Below the pieces are notes generated by a model. That model was given only the letters and a program-made list of their open reading frames with translations. It did no database searches and was not told the origin of the DNA. Position numbers and translations under genes: made by a program. Of a DNA stretch of 64,000 nt, positions 55,591 through 64,000 are shown in pieces. This DNA comes from Stenocarpella maydis (lineage: Eukaryota; Ascomycota; Sordariomycetes; Diaporthales; Diaporthaceae), in the NCBI GenBank assembly GCA_002270565.1, contig NQMI01000027.1, forward strand, positions 18,988 to 82,987, written 5' to 3'. Within the stretch, counting starts at the first letter, position 1. Each line of letters begins with the position of its first letter.

Positions 55591-56339
55591 CAGCAAGCAG
55601 GCACCACCAACCCTCTAATGACAAGCAAAGATTTAAGTACAAGGGCAGGAATCGAGGACCACGGCTATACCGATATTGTAGATGTTATTGTCGGGGAACT
55701 GAGGCATGTCCAGTGCAGCCATTCAAGCCATGCGATTCTAATGACCCTTTCCCTCCTAGCGCCAGAAGTTCACCTGTCAAAAGGGCAAAAGTAAATGTGT
55801 TTTGAGACAGGTTCGATCCCAACAGTCTGGTAACGCCACTGCGTTGTGGTCACATTATCAGCGGCCGGGGTTCTTGGCCCTGGGATCCATCGGAGGTGCT
55901 CGTTATCTTTGGACGCCGGCTGGTGCCATCACCAAAGGTCAAGGGTTTTGCTCTAGAAACCCCTGAGCGGCGCTGATATCGACACTTTTATCAGTAACCT
56001 CAAAAGGTGCCAAGAGATAAGGAATCCTTGCCGAGGCGCGGTGGTGAGCCGGGTACGGGGTCTATTGATGGAGAAGCCAACTTTGCACCGAATCGCCGCC
56101 TTGGGTTTGTCTCCAGCCCATCGCTTTAGCCTCCTAATGATAAGATAAACCGCCGGTCTCCCAGGGTTGCTTGGCCAGAGTACAAGTTCTTGGAATTGAG
56201 GTCCGATTCTCAGATGGGATAATTGATGCCGTTTGTTATATAACTCGCTGGCCCCTGGCTCGCCCGTGTTCATGGTGCAACTGCAGGTCAATGTAACCCG
56301 ACGTAATTACACTCTAGACTAGCACGGCAGTACGACACC
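55591..56339. other. Intergenic region, promoter of the ammonium transporter gene
   Basis: About 750 bp between the pseudogene and the ammonium transporter start. No remnant of the missing MFS half is visible. The last 300 bp should hold the transporter promoter. GATA sites (TGATAA complement, GATAAG) occur near 56,008 and 56,138-56,147, as expected for nitrogen control, but single GATA motifs are common by chance. Confidence 0.45.
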
Positions 56340-58144
56340 ATGAGCGAAGCTGTAAGTATCTAACCCGAGCGATGCTGGACATGTAGAGTCCATGACTAGG
56401 TCCAACAAATACTGACATTTCTCACCTTCTAATAGCCGAGCTACGATGAATCAATGCCTACGGGCGGCAATCCCTTCGAGGTAGACGTGAACGCCCAGTA
56501 CGTGGGTTACGAGTACAACTGTAAGCAGCTTTCAGATACAATCCCCCCCCCCCCCNNNCCCAACCAGGAAAAGCAATTTCCGATCTGTAGCCTGTAACTT
56601 GAAGAGTTTACTAGTGTGCAGGTCTTGAACAGATTATGGCCATCCTGTGGCCCGGTCCTGCCTATATCCGAAAGAAACCTTTTCCTCGGTGCTCTGATAG
56701 CTGACTCCTTATTGTTGCAGATACTTATCTGATATTTTGCGCATTCATCGTCTGGCTGATTATCCCGGGGATTGGTCTCCTCTACGGAGGCCTCGCCCGG
56801 CGGAAGTCTGCCCTCGCCCTCCTCTTCCAGTCCCTCATGGTCGCCGCAGTCACCACCTTCCAGTGGATGTTCTGGGGCTTCTCCCTCGCCTACAGCCGCA
56901 CGGCGGGCCCCTTTATCGGCGACCTGGCCAACTTTGGGATGCGAAATGTCGTGGCAGCCCCGTCGATTGGAAACCCCACGATCCCGGATATCGCCTTCTG
57001 CCTCTACCAGCTCCTCTTCTGCGCCTGTACCGTGCAGATCGTGGTTGGCGGTGCGTTTGAGCGTGGGCGCATCGTCCCATCCCTCGTCTTTGGGTTCTTG
57101 TGGGCTACAATAGTATACTGCCCCATCGCCTGCTGGACGTGGAACCCCAACGGGTGGCTTTTCAACCTGCCCTCCCTGGACTTCGCCGGTGGCGGCCCTG
57201 TGCACATTGCCTCTGGATGGGCGGCGCTGGCGTATGCCCTGGCGCTTGGCAAGAGGAAGACGAGTTCAGATGACAAGTTCCACGGCAAGCCGCATAATAC
57301 GACCCTTGTGTTCCTCGGAACTGTCCTCATCTGGTTTGGATGGTTCGGCTTCAACGGAGGGTCGGCGCTCAATGCTAGTGTTCGGGCAATGTATGCTGCC
57401 TTCAACACCAACACTGCAGCGTCGACCGGGGCTATTGGCTGGGTCATGGTCGACTACATGAGAAACAAGCGACGCTTCAGCGTTGTTGGCGCTTGTGAGG
57501 GTGCCATCGCCGGCCTTGTCGGCATCACGCCGGCAGCTGGCTACGTCAGTGTCTGGCTTGCGGCGGTGATCGGTTTCCTCACGGCTGTCGTCTGTTCCTT
57601 GATGTCGGATATCAACTTGTGGCTGCATATCGATGAGGGCATGGATGTCTTTAAACTGCACGGAATCGGAGGCATGTGCGGTTCTTTCTTTACCGGCATC
57701 TTCGCCACGTCGTCAAGTAAGTTGATCCTCGTAATCCAGCGTACATGTGTCTTGCTAGTACAAGTGACACTAATCCTTAAACCCCTAGTCTCTGCCCTCG
57801 ACGGTGTGACTCTCGCGCCTGGGGGTCTCGATGGAAACGGAATCCAAGTCGGTAAACAGTTTGCAGAGATTTGCGCCATCTCCGCCTACTCCTTCGTTCT
57901 TTCATTTGCCCTGCTCATGATTATGAAGTACATCCCCGGCCTGCACCTTCGCGTCTCGGACGAGGCCGAAGAGCGAGGGCTGGACCTGGACCAGTTCTTT
58001 GACGAGCAGATTGGTGACTGGAGCTACCTAGACATGGTTAAGAAGCAGGAGAGTACCACAATCCTTGGCCAGGCTGGGCTCGGTAGTGGCTCATCTTCTA
58101 CTGGGGAGGTGACCAAGGAGGGAAAGGGTGAGGTTGGGGCTTGA
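56340..58144 (+). CDS. Ammonium transporter (Mep/Amt family)
   Basis: Model join(56340..56351, 56436..56520, 56721..57716, 57789..58144), 482 aa; all phases agree. The first exon has only four codons. It imports ammonium across the plasma membrane and in fungi some members also sense nitrogen. Seen: GIGLLYGGLARRKSALAL, the pore block FAGGGPVHIASGWAALAYAL with the first pore His, FGWFGFNGGSALNA, GACEGAIAGLVGITPAAGYV and FKLHGIGGMCGSFFTG with the second (twin) His. Eleven helices and a cytosolic tail with FDEQIGDWSYLD are expected. The second intron (200 bp) contains a C run and three N bases (56,556-56,558), which do not affect coding. Nitrogen-limited expression is known for the family. Confidence 0.92.
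56556..56558. other. Assembly gap (NNN) in a poly-C run
   Basis: Three N follow 13 C within an intron of the ammonium transporter; a sequencing dropout at a homopolymer is likely. Confidence 0.85.
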
Positions 58145-58239
58145 TGCTCTATATCGAGCACCGCGTTGGAGGGTATTGGGAATACTTAGTCGGGCCTCGT
58201 CGTGTTGTGGTTGTATTTTCAGGTCCTTAAATATAAGTT

Positions 58240-59507
58240 TTACCATACCATAACAGGCTTCACAACGTCGCCGTTCCCCATGACCTTCACGGCTTGGTCG
58301 AAGTCTTCGAACTTGTAGAACTTGACCAGCTTTTCTACGGGGAAGATACCCTCCTTCCACCATTTTATCATCTGCGGGATGTACTCCTTCGTCCTGCTGT
58401 GTCCCTGAACAGCACCAAAGTACTGCTTGCCGCTGACCATGAAGCTCTGCATATGTAGCGTCAAGTTCGCATCTGGCATGCCGGTTCCAACCTGTATGAT
58501 CTTTGCCATGTATCGTGTGTACTCGACCTGGGCGGCAACGAGCGGGGGATGTGCACTTGTGTCAATCGAGATGGTCGCGCCCAGCCCGTCAGCTGCCTCT
58601 CTGACGGCAGCCACCAGCTCCTCCATCGACATCTTTGATGTGTTGAAGACATGCGTGGCCCCGAGCGACTTTGCAAGCTCAAGGCGAGCCTCCACCCTGT
58701 CGATGCCAATGATGGTCTTGCAGTTCTGGTTCTTAGCAGCCATCACGGCGGCCAGGCCGACGCCTCCCATGCCAACAATGGCGATGGCATCGTCCGGCCC
58801 AGCCTTGGCCACCGAGATGACGGTGCCACTGCCAGTCTGCAAGCCGCACCCGAAAGGCGCCAGGAGCTTGAGGTCCTCGCGCTCGAGGCCCAGTCCGCTT
58901 ACGTTCACAACGGACCTGTCGCTGACGATGGCGTGCTTCGCGAAGCTCGACTGCCCGAAGAAGCGGCCGCCTATGGAGCCTCCCTTTGCGTCGAGGAAGG
59001 CCGACTCGCCCATGAAGTTGATCTCGAAGAAATCGACGCAGTGCGACGGAGGGCCCGTCTTACAGACGTGGCAGCTGCCGCAGTAAGAGAACGAGAGCAA
59101 GACCGGGTCTCCTGGCTTGACCTGCACTCGATGGGAAGCGTCAACATAGAGAGTCCTCTGGCGAAAGGGATCAAACACTCAACCTACACTGCTCACGTCC
59201 TTGCCGACTTGCTTCACATAACCGGATCCTGACTCAGATGTCAGCACAAGATTAGCCGGTGTCTGGTAGCGGCATAGTCGCCGTCGCTTCCATGGTTACC
59301 TTCATGTCCGAGGACTCTAGGGTAGAAGACTGCCGGCACACCCTTATCGTCCGGTGTGTCGCCGCAATGCAGGTCCGTGTGACAGATGCCAGATGCCACT
59401 ATCTCGACAACAACCTCGTCATTTTTCAGGTCCCGCAGCTTCACGGGCTCGATGGCCCAGCCTCCTTGGGAGAATGGTCCACGGGATACGAGTGCCTTCG
59501 ATTCCAT
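58240..59507 (-). CDS. Zinc-dependent alcohol dehydrogenase (MDR superfamily)
   Basis: Model complement(join(58240..59121, 59188..59228, 59300..59507)), 376 aa; introns of 66 and 71 bp. It oxidises alcohols or reduces aldehydes with NAD(P)(H). Seen: GICHTDLHCGD (catalytic zinc Cys, about residue 42), LGHEG with the catalytic His-Glu, structural-zinc Cys set YCGSCHVCKTGPPSHC, a GroES-like fold, and the Rossmann loop AIVGMGGVGLAAV. The sequence is closest in style to aryl/benzyl-alcohol dehydrogenases (FGCGLQTGSGTV), but substrate is not certain. It ends 95 bp from the ammonium transporter stop (convergent). Confidence 0.88.
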
Positions 59508-61749
59508 TGGAGAAGCCAGTGTCTTTCAGTCCCGAGAGAAAAGAGGGTCTATTGTGCGCCGAGTGCTGCTGTCGGTTGAGAAGCGGTTGCCGTCAGAAAT
59601 CGCTATCGTCCGCCCGGCATCCTGCAATGTGGGGCAACGCGGTCCCGGGGGAGATTCAATCTCATTCGGGTAAGGTTTGGGGGCACAAGGGTCTCAGAGG
59701 AGCTTGCTTGACCCATGAATTACATTCTAGGACGGAGCGCCTCAACTCGAGGCCGTCACTATTTTTCTTTGTTGTTATTGTGTTTAAATTAATTAAAGGG
59801 ATTGCTACAGCTTCTTTTTTTAACCCCCCCAAAAAATTTAAAAGGTATTATGATCAGATTAAAACCGAAACCAGCTAGGTCACAATTCTTTTATCAACAT
59901 TCACAGGACTTGGCAGCATCCTGAACATCTTAGAGACAAGGCATGCCGTAAAAGGAAAGAGAAAAGAACTCAACATATACAGAAGCGGAGGTACACTAGC
60001 ACATCCCCCAGTGTCCACGTCCACGCCAACCAAACACCACTCCCACAACCCAATCCCGTTGTGAGTCCACACATAATACCTATTCCTAGCAATTAGGCTC
60101 GTGTACCTAGTATGTGGAGGTGGGAATAAGGTTAGGGAAGATTCTCTCATTCGCTGTAGCATGAACGACATAGTCACCCGGGTTACCCTCCCTTTCCCCC
60201 AGTGTGGATCACTGCATTCCAGAAAGGCAGCTCACGATTGATATTTGCGTGTTCATGACCGCATAGCCATCCTACAAGCTAAAGGACCAAGCAATTAATT
60301 ATTGAGTGACTCGGGCCTCTCCTTCCACACACCCACTTCCGCTCCTTCCCCCCTAATCCCGCGGGTACGCTTATGAACAACGGTACCTAAGTACAGACAG
60401 AAGAGCAATAACAAAAACTCTGAGCGTGTGTATGCCGCCACTAGAGCAACGAGAGCCCCCGCACCTTATGGGTGACTGTTGAACTCGAACTTTGCCTGGC
60501 TTCGAATCCTTTCCCAGTGCCCCACTTGATGAGACTGAAGTTGTAGTCCGCAATGGGCATGATCCAACCTTCGTCTTGACCCAAGAGTACGCGTCATTGA
60601 CGCGAGAAAGCGTATTGGCGGCATTCGGCAGTGGACATACTCGCAGGTGCATGAGGAATGACAGCTTCAACCAGCTTGCTTCAACCGGGGCGAGCATCTC
60701 TGTACCGTTGGCTAGGGACAGCACGTCATAGTATTCTCCCTCAGGGCACACCAAGATCCGACGTAGATGCCGAGGCTGCTCCTGTAAGTCGGGGCCAGGC
60801 ACAGCTGATGGACCCTGGTGAGCTGGAGCCACGTCCTGGTGCGGTTGAGCCTTCTGGGTGGTCCGAGCCGCAGTCGCTGGAGGATGAGGTTTTGGGCTAC
60901 GGGGAGCTAGGTGGTTGCTCTTTGGACTTCCTTCCGCAGCCTCTGTGAGGCGGCGATGCTTGGAAGTAGGAGGGTAATTCATATAGCAGCGTAGGGAATG
61001 GCAACGCAGACATGCCTTCCACAGCACACCACAGCATACCTGGCGAATGCAGCTGCTCAAGAGATGCCTGGGTACCTAGGTAGGTACAGTACGTAGCAAC
61101 CCTAGCGATTACCTAGGCAGGTTTGTCGAAAAGGAACCTTGGAGGGTAGAACCCATAGTCAAAGGGATTTACTTCGAGGGAGCCTCCGTCTGTCCCTCTC
61201 CCTTTCCGGCTCCACCACCTCTTCACTGAGAGCGGCTCAATGCAAACCAGCGGGCCAAGATGGAGAAACAGGCCATGTTTGAGTTTATCTCTCACACGTA
61301 GCAGATAGCACAGGCTAGACTTCTCTGAACAATGCAGCCGCTCACTATTGAGCAACATGTCCCTGGCTCAATCCATCGTGCGGCACCTCTTGTAGTGTCC
61401 CTGCAGAATGTCTGTCAAGTGGCACCTGGGAACACAAGTCGCGAAAACGTGGAGGCCAAGTACTTGTAAGAAAACGCATGTATTACATCTTGTTTTTCCC
61501 TCACCCGCATAGGGCACCCAAGTTTTGTGATAACCTCACCCACGCTCCGCTTCAAACGCGTCTTCTAGGCTTTTCTTTTTGGAAACAAGAGCGTACTAAG
61601 CACTACATTAAGATCGCCATTAAGCGGTTCGTTCGTTGCTCATAAAACATGGATCCATGGTACACGTCTCATCCACACATCATCGCCGGCAGTCACTACC
61701 GCGCTTACCGCGCCACGAGGACGTCGTAAAAGTCAGAAAGCGCTCGCGC
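59508..61749. other. Intergenic region, about 2.2 kb
   Basis: Holds the dehydrogenase promoter, tiny element copy 5 (59,798-59,875), and a 229-codon minus-strand open frame (60,371-61,060) whose first third is Pro/His-rich and whose centre (RILVCPEGEYYDVLSLANGTE) looks protein-like. Lacking a start context, splice partners or a known domain, I do not call it a gene. The 61,500-61,749 end should be 3' UTR of the next gene. Confidence 0.45.
59798..59875 (+). mobile_element. Tiny dispersed element, copy 5 (degenerate)
   Basis: CTACAGCTTC, a T7 tract with a C7 and A6 insertion, then AAGGTATTATGATCAGATTA and AAACCGAAACC. The 3' part matches the other copies well, the 5' part only partly. No convincing flanking repeats. 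Confidence 0.45.
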
Positions 61750-63676
61750 CTAGGCAGCACGCTCGACAAACTCGACGCTCTCGACAAACTCGCTTTCCAA
61801 GTCGCTCCCGCCATCGTCGCCGGCATCCGACTGCGCATCGTCGTCGTCGTCGTCGCTGAGCTCCGCCTCGAGCGCCCAGTCGCGGAACCCCTGCCCCCTG
61901 ATCCAGCTGATGCCCTTCCTCCAGCTGTCCTCCCTGACGGCGCGGGCGTCCCTCTCGTACACGGCGCCCGTGAGCATGACGGCCAGGACAAAGACCCAGA
62001 CGTCGCCCGCCCGCATGGCCTTCCACCAGCGGCGCTTGACGCCGACCTTCCAGAGGCTGTCGACGCTGGCCCGCGCCGAGTACAGGAACACGCCCCGTCC
62101 CTGCCGGCGCTCGACCCACGCCCAGAAGCCGGCCAGGAACCCGCCGAGGAAGAAGCGCTGCGTCGGGAGGAAGGACCGCGGGAGCCAGGTCTGGAAGAAG
62201 CAGATGGACGCCCATGCGGACGAGATGGAGCCTGTCACGAAGGTGCTCATGCGCAGCGCGTTCATGACGAGCCTGTTGAGCGTGGTGAACGGGAAGTTGT
62301 ACAGTGCCTTGCACTTGGGGATCAGGAAGGCCGAGTAGACAAGCAGGAAGAAGCGGGTAAGGGGCGGGAATGAACGCAGCCAGAAGGTCAAGAATGTGCG
62401 GCTGCAGGATGGGTCCTGTGGGTGGAGGGTAGCGCAGCTCAGTGCTGTGATGAGAGGGTGTGCAGGGGCTGTGAGGGGAGACATGTTGGTGAGAGTCGGT
62501 GGGAGGGTCTCCTCCTTGTTAGGGAAAAGTGTGGGTGAGACATAGGGCCTTTTTGCGAAGTTAGTCCTGCCGTCGCGCTGATAGGGAGAGCAGGTTGACT
62601 TACGGCCAGTACAGACGCGCCATCTCGCCCAGGCTGTCTACAACCTCCCGCGTGCCCGGCCACTTCAGGCCTGGCGGGTAATCCTTTGGTCTTTGGTGCA
62701 GGTAGGCCGACGAGTTCTTCATGATGAAGTCGCCGTAGGCCGTGGGGAAGCAGTCCAGGTCAAAGACGAATGAATGCAGAAGCTGGCCGAAGGCGAAAGG
62801 CTGAAGCAACCAGCTGCCGAACCACCACGGCCTCTTTTTCATCCGGCCGTTCTTCTCCCTCCCCCACACAAACCCCCCGTCCTCGGCAAAATTCCAGCTA
62901 AACTCCAACGCGCGAAACATGGCATATATGGCGACGGTGACGCGCAACTGCTCCGCTGGATACACACCCAGCGCAAGGCCCGCCAGGGACGCGCCAACCG
63001 CAGGCGCGTACGGCGAGGTGAGGGTATTCGCGGTCCTGGGGTTCCTCTTCCTGAACGGCTCGGCAGAAGGATCAAGAATATGCAGCCGCAACCGGGTGAA
63101 GAAGCGGAACAGGAGCCTGTACAAAAGCAGGATGCTGCTCAGCGACAGCGACAGCCGGAAGACGGGCGACTTGTGAAGCGGCTGCTTCTTCAGCTTCGGG
63201 TCCTGCTTCTGGCCCATGAACCTCGTCGCAATCAGCCCCCAGGCCTTCATCGCGACAGCCGTGGTGGCGAAGACGCGGACCGAATGCCGCACCGCGCGCG
63301 CGTTGTAGTCGTCAGCGCCCAGGATGGCACCAGCCCCGGCGTTCACACCCGCGCTCGTGCTGCCCACGTCCGCGACGCTCATATCCACCGGGGGGTCGTC
63401 TTCCTTGGCCTTTGGCTTTCTCTTCCTGTCGCTGATGCTCCCCGCATCGCCGTTCATGATGCGGTTGACGGTCTCGACCGTGGGCACGCGCTTCTTGACC
63501 TGGCGCGACTTGGACAAGACATATCGGTGGAGGAGGGCGTATTCGCGCGCCGAGATGGTATAGCGTAGGGTGTTGCGCAGGACTGGGTCGTTGGTAGACC
63601 TTGCCGAGAAGGTACCCGAAGCGGCTGGTGATGCGGCGAGACCCCCCTGGCCTCTGCCGCCGGATGAGGAGGCCAT
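61750..63676 (-). CDS. TMEM135-like multispan membrane protein
   Basis: Model complement(join(61750..62437, 62604..63676)), 586 aa from ATG 63,676 (MASSSGGRG). The frame stays open to 63,949 and a possible 37-bp intron (63,928-63,964) points to a 5' exon beyond the window, so the true start may lie outside. The 166-bp intron has a strong donor (GTAAGT), but its acceptor (CTGAG) is unusual and chosen by phase. Seen: low-complexity N-terminus, several helices, GVYPAEQLRVTVAIYAMFRA, RPWWFGSWLLQPFAFGQLLH, HQRPKDYPPGLKW, then C-terminal helices and a very acidic tail (ELSDDDDDDAQSD). This resembles the TMEM135 family of peroxisomal/mitochondrial membrane proteins; assignment is by pattern, not search. 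Confidence 0.65.
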
Positions 63677-64000
63677 GGACCTGTCGGATCTGGGTGATGT
63701 TGGGGAGCGCGAGGAGTTTCTTGAAGCGTAGATGGAGGTGCGGAAGTCCTTGAAGCTGGACGAGACAGTCAGCTTGGGACTGCCCGGCTTAGTGGTAGTC
63801 GTCGGCACGTAGTGTTGCTGAATGATGGCTGTGTTAGAGGCGATGCCTGTGACGTGGTGCTTCTCTCTGCCTTCCTTGGTGGTTTCATTCCCCCAGTGAC
63901 CGAGCCGGACTTTGCCACGATGGTGCTCTGCAATGTATATCGCAATCAAGAAAGAAGTGCTTACAGCGCTCGGTGGCCTCGGTGAATGTTTATAGTCGTG

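Noticed and set aside
55810..55820. GGTTCGATCCC, a tRNA B-box/T-loop look-alike
   Set aside because: No matching acceptor, D or anticodon stems around it, so no tRNA is called.
27781..59507. A secondary-metabolite gene cluster
   Set aside because: Tailoring-type genes, a regulator and an exporter exist but no backbone synthase; Gpi16, Luc7 and the ammonium transporter are ordinary housekeeping or nutrient genes.
60371..61060. 229-codon minus-strand frame
   Set aside because: Possibly real but without start context, splice partners, codon bias or domain; described under the intergenic entry instead of called as a gene.
61636..62373. 245-codon plus-strand frame opposite the TMEM135-like gene
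   Set aside because: Low-complexity Arg/Pro/Ala composition created by antisense of a GC-rich coding exon.
62774..63568. 264-codon plus-strand frame
   Set aside because: Same reason: antisense of the first TMEM135-like exon, with no domain.

Overview
The window looks like filamentous ascomycete DNA (Pezizomycotina, probably Sordariomycetes). The coding genes have short 50-100 bp introns with GTAAGT-like donors and YAG acceptors, a Zn2Cys6 regulator, a Pth11/SAT4-type rhodopsin-domain protein, a Gpi16 and a Luc7. The AT-rich left part shows the C-to-T / G-to-A decay expected of repeat-induced point mutation (RIP). This assignment rests on gene content and style; no species is claimed.

There are two compartments. 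Positions 1 to about 27,060 are an AT-rich repeat graveyard. An LTR family (copies at 1-480 and 8,597-9,044) brackets a 4-kb island of normal composition that holds one apparently intact gene, the rhodopsin-domain protein (2,373-3,875). A degraded Gag precedes the second LTR copy. After a two-base assembly gap (9,045-9,046) comes a very long Ty3/Gypsy element (9,047-21,484). Its Gag-Pol frame is littered with TAA/TAG stops and its catalytic aspartates have become Asn. Between pol and the 3' LTR it carries about 3.7 kb of extra sequence with a minus-strand reading frame and a possible plus-strand one. This element sits inside the pol of a second Gypsy element whose RT, RNase H, integrase and chromodomain follow at 21,487-24,340. 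More decayed AT-rich DNA runs to about 27,060.

Positions 27,060 to 64,000 are a euchromatic gene region. In order it holds an unrecognised gene (+), Gpi16 (-), Luc7 (+), an RGG-rich protein (-), an unrecognised 151-residue protein (-), an ArsB/CitMHS-type membrane transporter (-), a SAM methyltransferase (-), a Zn2Cys6 regulator (+), an MFS transporter (+), a small secreted poly-aspartate protein (-), an SMP-30-family enzyme (+), an MFS pseudogene (-), an ammonium transporter (+), a zinc alcohol dehydrogenase (-) and a TMEM135-like membrane protein (-, possibly running off the right edge). Gpi16/Luc7 and methyltransferase/Zn2Cys6 are divergent pairs. The ammonium transporter and the dehydrogenase converge with 95 bases between stops.

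The gene region also contains two small repeat families. One is a tiny element (about 70-85 bp) in five copies, three of them with direct repeats of 5 to 11 bp at both ends. The other is a 270-320 bp repeat present twice in inverted orientation (47.4 and 52.5 kb).

The most unusual items are the extra reading frames in the long Gypsy element, the tiny dispersed element, and the secreted poly-aspartate protein. All exon structures were worked out by eye from splice signals and phase.
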